From positions 47,610,979 through 47,674,978 of the forward strand of contig NC_133771.1 of the NCBI RefSeq assembly GCF_003597395.2: a stretch of 64,000 nucleotides of DNA. The letters are read 5' to 3'. Positions 1 through 11,850 of the stretch are shown piece after piece. The notes below the pieces were generated by a model. That model saw nothing but the letters and a program-made list of their open reading frames with translations. It ran no database searches and was not told where the DNA came from. The translations under genes were made by a program, and so were the position numbers. This DNA comes from Chelonoidis abingdonii. Lineage: Eukaryota; Chordata; Testudines; Testudinidae. Each line of letters opens with the position of its first letter. Position 1 is the stretch's first letter.

Positions 1-439
1 CGAATGGCGGGGGTGAAGTAGGGTGATCACTAGCAGCGATCGAGTATATAGAATAGGAGCCATGCGCTGTTGGTGGATTGTGAAGAGGGGGGTTATCGAG
101 CTTTGCAGGTTCCTCTTACAGGTAGCAAGACTATCACATCGTTAAATAGGATACATGTGTATATGAACGGCGGAGAAGTCAACTTAAAGCTTACTTACCT
201 ATAAAGCATCGCGCCGCGTGGAGTACGGTTGCCCCGTACTGCGTCTGGTGTGTTTGCCACACCAGTTCCACACAGAACACGGAAGTATTAAACATAACAA
301 AAAATGACCTTGTATGGAGATCACATGTGCTCTGTAAGGTGGATAGTGTTCTATGTGAAAGAGTACTATCATGCTCTGACAAATGTATCTTTCCACATAC
401 TTATCTCCTGGATTTGCCTTCCCCATGGCAGTGCAACAA

Positions 440-900
440 TTTCTCGGCATCCGCTAGGCCATCACGAGGGCGTGCTCTGAAACGGCGGAGGAAGAAAAGA
501 AGCGAGACTGAATGTTCCCCCAAAAAAACTAGAAAAAAAAAAATTTTTTATTGAAGTACTACACAAGTGAGAGGGATAGAACAGAATGATTGGAAGGATG
601 TGGTAGGCAAAAGTACAGGAAAGATGCCAGTGAACGATCCTGAGGGCTAGGCAGGAAGAACCAGCGTTGGCGAGTATGGCAACGCTGCAGCTGCTGCGTG
701 CTCAAACTGTATCTCAACGCATGGCTGATCTTCAGGAGAGCCAGCGCAGTACAGAGTGCCGTGCAGCCCCTTATCACCTCCCTGCAAGCCCACGTCCCAA
801 TCTTCCCTCCCCAGACGTGTAAGAACGCGTGGGGAAGGCTTTCTGCACCCACCTACTCTCCACAGCCGCCTGGAGCAGTTAAGGCAAAAGGCTGTAATCC
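440..900 (+). pseudogene. Harbinger Myb/SANT-like DNA-binding protein, C-terminal remnant
   Basis: Frame-shifted pieces read a basic stretch (ALKRRRKKRSETECS at about 469-513) and then a Pro/Arg/Ser-rich tail containing RRVRTRGEGFLHPP (about 812-853) and RQKAVI. The same tail occurs again at 28060-28235 in this window as TRGGEGRLRAPSHST. In intact Harbinger elements the SANT-like partner protein helps the transposase bind DNA in the nucleus. The SANT domain itself is not recognisable, and the frame shifts more than once, so this is not functional. Confidence 0.6.
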
Positions 901-1344
901 CGCTACAAACTCGGAGGTCATCTAATGAGCTCGCATATCAACTGATCGAGTTCTTCTAACTCTTCCTTCCGCTTCACTAAATATGCACCAACAGCCAAGC
1001 GCTGACCAACCTTTCTAATGGAACTCGATCGCCTAACTATAACTGTGGATTAGTTACGCTCATAATAAGGAAAGAATACATCCGATAAGCGGAAGAGCTA
1101 GCGAGATGGGTTGCTTACAGGTGCAGCCATCACGTCACACGCCGAAAATACAACATGATTTGATATGACAGAAAGAGCACCTAAAAGTACTAAGCTTTGT
1201 GATTTAATGAATCACTCTCTTCAGACACAAGTAAATGATTTTCGTAAAAGCGAACAAGTAATCGAACTATCATCCGAAAGTTTCTCATAATCAGTGCGAC
1301 TTAATCGCTGAACTCAACAACGCGCGGCAGAGCGAGATGAGTTG

Positions 1345-1870
1345 CTACACTGAATAAGTCCCATCAGGGAAGCAAACAGAGTCACAGCCGTACCCTGACC
1401 GTGCTGCAACTCGTTTCAGGCTTTCCTCTGATACGCAGCGCTCGAGGTGTGCCTCTAATCGCCCTGGTCTCTGGCTGCTCGTACTCAGCGGCCAGGTGAT
1501 TTTTGCCTCAGCCTTCCACCAGCCATAAATGCTCCCCCTAGTCTCAAAAGATTGTTGGAGCACACAGCAAGCAGAGTAGCCAAGCAGTGACACTGGTTTG
1601 GACTGAGGTCTGAGCGATGTAAGTTAATGATCGCCAGCGACCCTTTAAAGCGGCCAAATGCACAGTTCTATTACCACCATCCGCGCCACTTGCTCAGCCT
1701 GTAGTTGAATCAGCTCATGACCATGTCCAGGCCTGCCAGGTGTATGCTTCATGAGCCATGGCATCAAGGGGTAAGGCTGGGTCCCCAGGATAACTATAAG
1801 GCTTGAACATTCCCAGCGGTTCATTTTTCTGGCTCTGGGAAGTATTCCCTTGCTGCAGAAGCCATTCAAC
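1345..1870 (-). pseudogene. Harbinger (HARBI1-like) DDE transposase, C-terminal remnant
   Basis: The minus strand reads SLIVILGTQPYPLMPWLMK at about 1748-1804. This matches the GDxAYPLxPWLMKP block of HARBI1/PIF transposases, with the usual GDPAYP changed to GTQPYP. It continues to ARMVVIELCIWPL near 1650, matching the family block RMVVECAFGRLKGRW. A frame shift then leads to LLGYSACCVLQQS near 1560, matching the conserved IxACCVLHN segment. The catalytic GD aspartate and several family residues are altered, and the frame is broken. Clear family signal, dead copy. Confidence 0.7.
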
Positions 1871-3310
1871 AGACTAGTGCTCCTGAAGACGGAGCGTCAT
1901 GATCCCCGCTTCCTGAGCACTTATAACCAAACATGTTAATAGTATCAGCCTTCAATTCTACGTCTACCTACATTTTTTGGTATACGATGGTGTGTAAATC
2001 TGTAAACACCATGAGTGGTCTCTGAGCACCCAGTGACTATATGACATTCACCATTAGAAAAGTTAACATGCCAGTACCCCTATGTACGTGTACACTGTAC
2101 TGTGTTCAAGCTTCTGTGCTTGTGTCTTGAGGTGCCACAACTGGAGTCATGAGACGCGATATGGGTTCACATCTATGAGCGTACTCAATGCAGCAAGACT
2201 TTATTATTCTTATATCTCGGACATGAAGGCTAAAATCTCTCTCGAGTCTCGCAAGGCCTATAAATGACCAGTCCTAGCTATTACAATATTCTAACGATGT
2301 AACTCGAGAAGTCCTAACAAACAACTCTGTTTTCACGTTCAACAATTCGCATAGCATAATATATGATATATATTGCTATTGCTTATCTATGAGCATTACT
2401 CATAGCATCGCATCTCAACGCAGCCGGACCACAGTAGATTGCCCACCAATTGTTCCCGACGACCGGTAGCTGTCTGGTGTTGCAAGCTCCAGCAGGGCTA
2501 TTGTCCACTCGCTTTCTCCACTGTCAGGGCTGCTCTCAATGTTTGTATTATGGCATTTTCAGCGGCAGGGGCAAAGGCATGTCACAAAGTTCTAAGAAAG
2601 TGCTCTTACGCATCGAAAGTTCGCAGCCACTGCGAATACGTTCACTAACACCGTTAAAACAATGTGGCCCAACCAGTCCTGTGCTTGTTCCACGTGACCC
2701 AAATTTGGCGTTCAATGGCTACGAAGATGCCCCGGTTAATAGAGTAGCTCCAAAACGCTGGGGTGAGCGTTATGGAGAATTCCTGCCTCCATCTCGTCAT
2801 CACTGTCCTCTGGCGTCAGCAATAGCTGCCTCTCGCTCTCCTCACCTGCCTTGCAGTTCATGGTTCCAGTAATAGTCACGCACGAGAGTAAGCGAGGTGG
2901 TTGGAGCATGGGTCCAGGATATCCGGTTGTGATCTCAGGGTCCATGATTGCACTGTGGCTATGGCGTTTTGCCTCAAGTGCACTTCCCTCGCGAAAAAAG
3001 GCGCCAAAAAGGGTTTGTCTGGCTGCCTTCACAAGGGAGGGTGAGGTCAGTAGTACCCAGCACCACCCGGGGCAATGTTTTCTGCCCCATCAGGCACTGT
3101 GCTCTCAACGCGGAAGTGGGAACTATGGGATAGCTGAGGAACAGCTACCCACAGTGTACCGCTCCTGAAATCGATGGTAGCTTTGGACCATGGATGCAAA
3201 CAATTGATGTCGTGATCCCACTGTGGACGCGCTAAACCGATTTTATTAGATCTGTTTTGTAATATCGGATTAAGCTAATTCGAAGTAATTGTGCAGTGTA
3301 GACGTACCCC

Positions 3311-5899
3311 AAGTCAACTATTCAGAGACCTGAATGCTTCTCTCTACAAAGATAGACTGACCAGATTGAAATGTTTGGCTATGGACTGCAGTTTTTATTC
3401 TCGTTTGGAAGAATCCAGGCGATTGTTGCGTTTTGCTGTCTGTGCTTGGTGTTTACTAAAATCTGATAGTATTCCACATGCGCAAAGTATGTCTTTGAAC
3501 ATTTTACTGCAGCATGCCACACAGCACTGAACTGAGCAGAGTACAAACAAAATAGATACACTACCCCCTATCAGTGTTGCCAACTGCTGGTAATCCAGAG
3601 GCAAGTGGAGGATGGGCTGCACAAGGAGAAAGTTATGAAAACTGAAGCGTTCTCTCCTCTCCTGTTCTCCCCTATCCCGTCACTGTCTAAATTTAAAACT
3701 GGCAGTTAGACCTTCCCAAAGGGATACAATATTGTTCCATAGATATATCTCGAGGAGCCAAGGCAGAGCTTTAGAACCACTTTAGAAATGTTGAGTAAAA
3801 TTGCCAAATATTAGCAAATACAAGCTGACAAGATTAACCAGCTGATCACAGTACTCCATTTCTGATTTGGGCTAGAAAATTGATCCAGAGACTGACTACA
3901 CCTTCAGAAGTTTAAAAAAATCCAACAACTCACCTTCACCTTTACAGAGGAGCATGGAGCATTTCCAATATCTTGGTAAGTTAACAGGGAAAGGAAATCC
4001 AGCTGTGGGAAACTTCAGTGTGATTGTAGGCACTAAGGCATCACACCACTGAATGGAATAACTCCTGAATACCTTTTAAAAAAATCTGAGCCTAAGTCTC
4101 ATTTTCAAAAGTGATTTAGGGCATGTCTACAGTACAAACTTTTGCTGACACTAGTTACGTTGACATAAAGCAGCTGCAGTTAGTATATCACCTGTGCGTA
4201 TTCATGCATGGCTCTTTGCATCAGTGCTGCTTGTGCTGCTTGTGTTGATGCACAATACAGTGCATTGTGGCTAGATATCCCATTTTATTCTATGTAGAAG
4301 TGAGTGGCTTTGTTCTGGAAACCACTTAAAACTAAGTTGTTTCACCATATGGTGAAAACCTACTAGGGGGAAAAACAAGTAAAATAGTGCTAAACTGAAC
4401 ATGAGATACGTAGAGGTTTTTGGTTAAAAATGCAGGGAATTCTGTATTCAGACTTTTTTCTCCCAAGGTCATTTGTACATGAAATATAGCAAGCTTGCTA
4501 AATTGTCAGCGATAAGCATAACTTTTTCTTAAACAAGGGTAATAAATTACCAGAGAGCAACCCTGCCTGGAAAAAGGTATATCCTCTTACATACATGACT
4601 GCTGCGCTTGATTTTATCTACTTGTGTGCTGGCACAACTTTCGCTTTCTGTCAGTGTGGCTGCATTGTCATACGTCATAGAGCTTATGAGTGCTTTATAG
4701 CCTTACTATTTAGCAGTGCTTGCGCATAGTCTGTGTATGCCAGAACATCTGGGGCAGCACGTGTAAATGCAGAGCATTCATCAATGTGCAGCGTTAGAAA
4801 AAATCCTGGATATTTAAGCAGGATTTGAGTCCGTTATCCAGCAACAGTGAAAAGTATCTTACCTAGTTAGCTTTAGTATTGGCATGGATGTACTGTTTAA
4901 ATATCAGCTATGAAACCTAATAGTGAACAGAAATGGAAGACACTGCATAGCCCACTGAAATTTAACACCATCTCAGGGACCTCAGTATTTTATACTGGTC
5001 ATTGTCATTTCTTCCATTATGGTTATTTCTTCTATTATAATTATCAATCGAGGATGATTCTTGATAGGTACTGTGTTTCATCCTGGACCTTATTTCATAT
5101 TTTTCCCTGCTCACCTATACCCTGTAATTTTCTTTAACCGTTAAATGAAAGAAGCTGAGAAATATTGTTTAAATCCTCTGCTTTAAATTGACCTTCAATG
5201 TTCAGATATTGCAGCTCTCTTGATAATCCTTTCCTGATTTCATCATGTAATGAAGAAAAATGAGGTTGTGTCAGCCTTAATTGATTTTTTTATCTACTTT
5301 TATGATAGCGTGACTCAAGTGAATATCGAATTCATGTTTTTGTAGGGGTGTGTGTGGAAGAAGGTGTAGATGAAAGGAGAGAAGAGACACTTTATGGGCA
5401 AGCCTCCTTTTCCCTCACTTTCCCAAACATCCTCAGTATTTGTTTCCACTTATTGAAGGCATTTCTGCTTCTGTAGTGAAATCATAATTCTTGAGTTTTA
5501 CATGGGTCTGAAATGGGAGAAAATGGGCCAGGAAAGCATGTTCTTTCAATCTATGAATTATACATGATCTAAACAGGCTGTCTGCACTTCTTTATAATAG
5601 GAAATTTTGCATACTAAGAAAACTGAGGGGTTTTGTGTCAATTTAAAAATCAGTCTTTGGCCTTAATTTTACTTACCTGTGTTACAAATGACACTTAAGA
5701 TAGCTGAAAGATTCGATGAAAAATATTTTCAGTGTACTTGTTTGTTCCATTTTTGTGTGAGTCTTTTATACAGAAGTAGAAGAGAATTTCTTTAAAATAT
5801 GGTTATAAAACCAGAAAGTGGCATGGTAATTTAGGGGCATGAATCATTCCTGAAATTATTTCTTAGGTTTTTTTGAGTGTATTTCAAGATTGTTTCTGT
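3311..5899. other. Intronic DNA, no gene seen
   Basis: AT-rich sequence with no exon-like ORF having splice sites. The only recognisable piece is a MITE remnant at about 4118-4330. It starts with GGGCATGTCTACAGTACAAA, the type of terminus common in turtle hAT/Harbinger-derived short elements. Short ORFs here do not resemble any family. Confidence 0.6.
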
Positions 5900-6452
5900 T
5901 GTGACAAAATCAGGCCGGACGGCTGCAGGAGGGTCTGGGAAAACAGGTATATTAGCCCTAGAATGCTAAAGGCCCTTTTTCCTACAAGCGGGGAAGGGGT
6001 TACTTCTGGTCAATTAGGGACACCTGAGTCCAGTTAAGGGCTGCCAAAACCTGTTAAATCCGCTCTCTGGGGGCAGGACAAGCTGCTGCAAAGCTGGCAG
6101 CTGCAGGAAGATACACTTCTCCAGTGTGTGAGACTGCGCTCCTCCCCACAGGGGAGACGCCCAAACCCAGTGCCTGTTTATGGGAAGGACTGACACCTGT
6201 CCCGGGGGGGGGGGGGGGGGGGGGGCAGGGAAAGATATTCCCCTTTTGTTTTAGCGTGTGTGAGACTTTTTTCCCTTTGTTTAGCAGAGGAGCACTCTTC
6301 AGGCCTGCCCCGAGGCCTACCGGGAAGGCTCTGAGAAACAACCCTGAAGAGGGAAGATATACACTCCAGAGTGGGCCTGATTTACCCCAGGCCCTGACCC
6401 TGCCAGAGGAGGGAGCGCTAAGTCTGGCAAGGCAGAAGAGGTGCCTTGCCAC
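5900..6452 (+). repeat. LTR-like fragment, family shared with 39557-40267
   Basis: It starts TGTGACAAAATCAGGCCGG and continues with a segment containing GGTATATTAGCCCTAG. The minus-strand repeat ending at 40267 starts TGTGATGGGGCAAGGCCA and contains GGTATGTTAGCCCCAG in the same order, so the two are diverged copies of one family. The TG start and the GC-rich downstream part suit an LTR, but no 3' CA end or target duplication could be placed. The right boundary is approximate. Confidence 0.5.
6204..6225 (+). repeat. Poly-G run (22 G)
   Basis: An uninterrupted run of 22 guanines inside the LTR-like fragment. The length may be unreliable because such runs sequence poorly. Confidence 0.9.
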
Positions 6453-6837
6453 AATGTCCTGTTTCTATATGCCTCCTCCAAAGCTATCCAGACCAGACTG
6501 AAAATAGTTCCTCCTTTGATTTTGGAGAAGAGGGAAATATAGGTACTAACTGTGTTTGGGTTGCACCGAGACAGGATTCTAGGTGGTCATTAGTTTTTAA
6601 ACTGTTGTTCCTATCACTGTAGCATTTGTCTTGAGATAGATATTATATAGTGTCCACCACGTGCTTTGGTGTTATACAAAGAGAAGACGAGGTCCCTGCT
6701 TTGAGGAGCTAAAATCTAATGCTAACTGAAGTATAGTTCAGACATGTCAAAATGAAGCCCAAACACTCAATGAAGTGCAGGGGCAAATACGGTTGTTCTC
6801 TCCTCATCGATTGGACAACTGTCTCGTAAGGGGGCAG

Positions 6838-7539
6838 TGTGACGAAGTGGGAATGTTCTTAATGTTTTCTCTGAATGCTGTGTGGCTTCCTCACTTTCCC
6901 CTATGCACTTCTTAAGTATCTAGGTGGTGGGATAAGGGGGTGTGATTGTTGCAGACCCTTAGAGGGCCGGGGAGTGATGCTGTCTGCACAGAGAATGGCC
7001 GACACCCTGTCTCCTGGCAGCTGATGGCCTGGGCCCCTCCCCTGCAAGGTGCCAGCTGAAGGTGTTGGAGAACAAAGAGATCAGGTGACCTCCTGGCCTG
7101 GGAAAGAGACAAAGCCTAGCGGAGATGGGGCTGGAGAGTTTCAGTTTGGAGTTGGCTGGGGACGTGGAGTGAGTGCAGACCTGGGTGTCTGTCTCACTGC
7201 CCCCCAAAATGGACCCGGCTGAGGGGTCCTGTTCTCTATTCCTACAAGCTCTATTTTAGACAGTGTTCCTGTTGTCTAATAAACCTGGCTGGCTAAAAGT
7301 CACGTCTGACTGCGAAGTTAGGGTGCAGGGCCCTCTGGTTTCCCCAGGACCCCGCCTGGGTGGACTCACTGTGGGAAGCGCATGAAGGGGCAGAGGATGC
7401 TGAATGCTCCAAAGTGTGACCCAGGAAGGTGAAGCTATATGAGCTTCTTGCCCTGAAGACAATCCGCTCACAGAGAGGAGACTTCACCAGAGTCCTGAGT
7501 GGCTTCGTAGGGAGCAGTTCCAGAGCATTGCCCATGACA
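6838..7539 (+). mobile_element. Solo LTR with 5-bp target duplication GGCAG
   Basis: A 702-bp element starts TGTGACGAAG and ends GCCCATGACA, giving the TG...CA termini of retroviral-type LTRs. The pentamer GGCAG flanks it exactly on both sides (6833-6837 and 7540-7544). A polyadenylation signal AATAAA lies at 7278-7283, about two thirds of the way in, as expected for an R/U5 boundary. No internal viral genes flank it, so it is a recombination-derived solo LTR. Confidence 0.88.
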
Positions 7540-7966
7540 GGCAGGAAGGAGTGAACTGTGAGCAGACCCATGGGTCAACCATCCTGTATGCTGGCAGCAA
7601 AAAGGACTATGCTATAACAAAGGGCTATGGCAAAATACATGGGAACCAGAACAGGCACTGTGTGGCTAACTCTGAATGCCAACTGGTGCCTTCTTTCTAC
7701 CCCTGTACTGTGCCCAGTTTAGTCCGTTATGAACAATATTCAAATGGGGGAATGAGATGAAAGCTGTCTAATTCAAAAGTCAAACTTGGCACCTGTATTT
7801 CTGTGCAGGGATGGGTAGAGTCTTGCATTTCCCTTTGTACAGGGCATCTTAACATGGCTAATTGTAAACTTGTGGGCTACAAATCTTGCCATTCCTGTGA
7901 TAGGTGAATTTAACTGAAGGTGGACACAGCAGGTGCCTCTTCTGTCTAGGAGAGATCCATAGACTG

Positions 7967-8298
7967 CAGTGGTCTCCAAACTGGTAGGGGGCGACATGGG
8001 GGAATGTTCGGGGGGTGGGGGGGTCAAGTGTGGCAGGGCCCTGGACAGCCCTCATGGAGCACGAGGAGGAAGTGCCTGCCTGCTCCTGGCCCTGGCTGTG
8101 GCTCTGCTCTCAGCTGCTGGCCCGTGGCTCCTGGCCCAGCTATGGCTCTGGCTCCAGCCTCAGTTCCCTTACCCCTGTCTGTGCATCCCCCATCTCCTGG
8201 GAGCCACAGCCCTGCTACTGGCCCCAGTTCCTGACTGCCACTCCCAGGAGTGGGAGGGTGGACAGGGAGATACAATGTGAAAAGTTGGGGGACCACTG
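7967..8298. mobile_element. Short non-autonomous hAT element
   Basis: A 332-bp element has inverted ends: CAGTGGTCTCCAAACT on the left, and AGTTGGGGGACCACTG on the right, the reverse complement of CAGTGGTCCCCCAACT. Eight-bp flanks match at 6 of 8 positions (7959-7966 ATAGACTG, 8299-8306 ATGTACTG), as expected for an old hAT insertion. The interior is GC-rich with no transposase, so overlapping ORFs here are not genes. Confidence 0.82.
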
Positions 8299-8329
8299 AT
8301 GTACTGGATAAATTCTCAGTGTGCTGGTA

Positions 8330-11150
8330 GTTCTCTTTGAGGATGCACAAGGGGTCCGTGTGTCCTGCAAATCTATGAAGGTCTTTTCATATCCTGAGGA
8401 AAGAGGTATCAGAACCCAGCTGCCAGGCAAACAGACTTCTTTATGTGCCTACTCTTAACAGATACAACACCTAAAACCAGCATAGAGAAGCCTGCAGAGA
8501 GAAAAGATCCAGTGCTGACAGCAGCACTGGCACAAAAAACATTGTACCAGGTGTCAGTACCAGAGCTGTCAGTGTTTTTGCTTCAGGCCCAGAGCAAGAC
8601 TTCCCCAAACACAGAAGCAGATATTCTAGATTGAGCTCAGGGCCTACCCATCCGTGACAGACTGCATAAGGCCTCAGGAGAGAATCACTGATCTCATGTG
8701 TGACATTGAGGGCTAGTGACAAAAAACAGCTTGTGGCATAGAGAAAAAAATTATCCAGTGCCAACCCTGGTATTGGTGGCACAACCTTTGGCATTGATGC
8801 CTACAGCTGAACAAAGGCCACCTGATGATGTGCCCCCAGAAGAACCAAGCATGTCCTCAGTACAGTCCTTGTACAGAGAGCTCTGTAAGCCCTGGCACTG
8901 CTCTTATAGATTTACTCCTTCACTAGAGCGCATCACTAGAATCCTCTCCTCTGAGATCTATGGGTGACACCACTGAAAGACCACTTGGCAGACCCTACAG
9001 GGTTCAGCTACCAACACATCAGGATTGACATTGAACTGACCAATATCAGATGAGCCAGCCACATCCATAGGACATGCCACTGTGGCCCTGTTGAACATAT
9101 TGCGGTCCAACCTCCATGTACTTCTAAGAGCCAATGTCTACCACACTCCAGAAGGAGAAAGAGATCACTGTTCCCAGTGGCATCCATGGTTAGCTCACTG
9201 AAACCAGGGCAGAGGGAGAGGAGGGAACCAGGAAGGAGGAGACCTCAGACCAGAGCAACATCTCCACTGTATTTTACCAGCTAAAGACTTTTCATCCTTG
9301 TCAGCTGATGAAGTGGTAGCCTCAGTGCTGGCTTACTTCAGGAATTCCTTATGAGAGTTGTAGATACTCTAGAAATACAAGGGAAAAAAAATCAACAGGT
9401 CAACATATTGACAACTTCTGTCCTGGTTAGGATTGCCATCCATATAAATGAGGGATAGACCCTGCTATGGGTGGCAAAATATCAAGCTCTTTTGGCCAAC
9501 TATGATTCTTTGAGAGCAATGTCCTCTTTATCAAAATTCCCACCATAGAACAGGGAAAAGCTATAAGAAATAATCATAGATGACCAATTGCTGGCCAGAT
9601 GGGCCTACAGGTAGGCATTGGCTGTATTTGTGGCCACAGCGGTGACTGTGTGCGGAGTGTCTTGGCTTCAAGGACTGGGCATTAGCAGGGACGCATATAA
9701 GCCACAATCGAGGACCTGTCATTTGATGCCATGGAACCATTTAGTGAGCAGACAGAAAATGCCGTGCACTCCTTTAAAAAGACTCTAATTCCACTCAGAG
9801 ATCCACATCTCAGTCCTGTTTTGCAAGCCATACAGTCATCAACCCCAGATGAGAGGGTGCCATTTTAACACATCAGACAACCTGATTACCGTGGCCCTGT
9901 TGAACCCAGGTTTCTTCTTGGTGCCAGCCTTCCTTTTCCCCTGCATTTGTGGGGCATCAGCAAATGTTGACAGGATTTTTGGGAGCCACAACAGAGCCAG
10001 TCCAGAGGGCATAATCTTTTCCCTGGGCATGATCTGTGGTTACATCAGATGGGTGCTAGAGATGATTGGCCATGGCTAGTCCATCCAGTTCCACTTTTAA
10101 CTCTCTAGTGCCCCCCTTTCTTGGCCCTCTTAAGGGACATTTCTTACAAGAGACTGTTTTCAAGCAGAAGTAGTCTCATTGCTTTGTCTAGGACCCATAG
10201 AGGAGATTCCACAAGAGTTCAGGGAAAGAGGCTTGTATTCCCAGTATTTCCTTCTTATGAAGAAGAAAGGAGGTCTTCGTCCTGTGCTGTAGCTGAAGAA
10301 ACTCAACAAATACAAATGCTGCCTCAGGATCAGGATGGTAAATCTTGCTTCCATCCTTTCATTTCTTCACGCCCATGACTGGTTCATGGCTCTCAACTGC
10401 AGGATGCATATTTCCCTGTAGTGAAGTCCACAGGAAGTACCTCACAGTTAGTGTGACCAAACCATTACCAATAAAGGGTATTGTCCTTCAAACGCTCAGC
10501 AACACAGTTTTTCACAAGATGCCTGGCAGTGGTCACAGCACATTTAAGGAGAAAGGGAATCCACATTTACTCTTATCTACATGAATGGCTGATCAGAGGC
10601 AGATCCCGGGAGGAAACTGCAGCAGCTCAGCAGTGTGTTCCTCTCCCTGTTCTCCCAACTAGTACTCTGGGTAAACTATAAGAAATCATGCCATCATAGT
10701 CCTATGATGGCATAGGAGCCATGATTGATTCCGTTGACCAGAGTCTTCCTCTCAGAGGTCAAGTTCCATTTTCTCCAGTGGATGACAGACCACCTTCAGT
10801 CAAATCTGTGTGCTGCACATACGTGTGTGGAGCTTCTAGGCCACATGTTGGCTTATCTGATTTCATTTGCAGCCGAGGTCTATGTACGCCCTGTCCAGAC
10901 ATCACATGAGCAACAGTCATGCTCCTGTCCCAAATTCAATGAGAACTTGCTTGGTGGTTGGATTCAGAGGACATGAAAAGGGGTTCTCTTGTGCCCCCTT
11001 CCTGACAACACTAGTGAGAGACTCCTCAAGGGTAGGATGGGGTACCCACCTAAATCATCCGCAGATGCAAATAATTTGATCTCAGGACAACTTGAAACTG
11101 CATACGGAAGTCCTGGAGCTCAGTGCCATCTGTTTGGCTTGTGTAGTGGT
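8330..11150 (+). mobile_element. Old DIRS-type retrotransposon, gag to RNase H part
   Basis: Degraded pieces lie in DIRS order on the + strand. A gag-like segment at about 9460-9530 reads WVAKYQALLANYDS and matches WVANHQALLSRYNY in the better DIRS copy at 56190-56230. An RT segment lies at 10217-10650, and an RNase H-side segment at about 10740-10980. The recombinase end of what is probably the same element lies at 13500-14470, after later insertions. Stops and shifts are frequent. Outer boundaries are approximate. Confidence 0.72.
10217..10980 (+). pseudogene. DIRS reverse transcriptase/RNase H remnant
   Basis: Joined frames read GLYSQYF (near 10231), GGLRPVL (near 10270), HAHDWFMALNLQDAYF (near 10370-10415) and CLAVVTAHLRRKGIHIYSYL ending near 10580. 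These match RT blocks of DIRS elements, which usually show GLRPILDL, DW...DLKDAYFH and YLDDWL. The catalytic YLDDW is here YLHEW (10574-10588), so both metal-binding aspartates are lost and the enzyme would be inactive even without the frame shifts. In a live element it would copy the RNA genome. Confidence 0.75.
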
Positions 11151-11222
11151 CCTGCCTGTTTTGCAGAAATCCACTGTGCAGATCTTGACAAACAAGATGT
11201 AATGAACTGGGAAATATCTGTG

Positions 11223-11243
11223 TTTTTTTTTTTTTTTTTTTTT
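11223..11243 (+). repeat. Poly-T run (21 T)
   Basis: An uninterrupted T tract after the DIRS fragment. It could be the reverse-strand tail of a retroposed sequence, but no source was recognised. Confidence 0.85.
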
Positions 11244-11507
11244 AATAAATCTGGTGCATGCCTCTGTTTTGCCATGATGGGTTACTTGCTATAGACTGAG
11301 ATCAAAAGGGGTTGTTATTGCAACCAAGCAGGAAAGGTAAAACAGGCCTATATAAGGAGCGTCCTAACAATCAAGCACAATAGTCAGGTTTAAAACTGTG
11401 AAGAGGCGACTCCTTGGCCCCAACTTGTTCTGGTTTGCCAAGGCTGAGAGAGAAAGTGAGAGAGAGATCAAAGGGAACACTAAGGGCACGGCTGCGCTAG
11501 GGAGATT

Positions 11508-11850
11508 ACAGCGGCATCAATGCAAACTCTCTGTGTAGCCACCTTAAGCTAGGGTGACCAAACAGCAAGTGTGAAAAATCCAGATGGGGGTGAGGGATAA
11601 TAGGAGCCTAAATAAGAAAAAGACCCCAAAAAGAGGACTGTCCCTATAAATTCAGGACATCTGGTCACTGTACTCTAAGCCGATGGAAGAAAGCTCTTCC
11701 GCCAGCTTAACTACTCCAGCCCCTGCGAACAGCAGAAGCTGTATCGTCGGGAGAAGCTCTCCCACCGACATAGCACTGTCCCTACTGGTGCTTATGTTGG
11801 AGTAACTTTTGTTACTGACCTCTGAGCGAAACAAATTATACTGACACAAG
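11508..11850. mobile_element. MITE with a second MITE nested at 11552-11670
   Basis: The inner element starts TAGGGTGACCAAACAG and ends TCTGGTCACTGTA. These are inverted ends, and its body (AAAAAGACCCCAAAAAGAGG) is typical of a small DNA-transposon family common in turtles. The outer sequence has GGGAGAAGCTCTCCCACCGA near 11748-11767, also found in altered form in the MITE at 16243-16473. Outer boundaries are approximate. Confidence 0.6.

Larger units (their letters stand above)
1..3310. mobile_element. Decayed PIF/Harbinger DNA transposon
   Basis: The block carries two convergent remnants typical of Harbinger elements. A Myb/SANT-like ORF tail lies on + (about 440-900) and a DDE transposase tail on - (about 1345-1870). 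The stretch 2400-3300 resembles the non-coding 5' part of turtle Harbinger copies, and the right edge ends at 3294-3310 in GTGTAGACGTACCCC, the kind of terminus shared by turtle Harbinger copies. The left end lies outside the window. Many indels break both ORFs. CpG is visibly richer than in the rest of the window. Family assignment comes from motif recognition; exact boundaries are approximate. Confidence 0.65.

Noticed and set aside
6054..6501. Overlapping ORFs of 125-132 codons on both strands
   Set aside because: They cross a 22-G run inside an LTR-like fragment; the proline/glycine-rich translations come from composition.
7969..8350. Leucine/alanine-rich ORFs resembling a membrane protein
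   Set aside because: They lie wholly within a short hAT element with inverted ends; no transposase or cellular homology.
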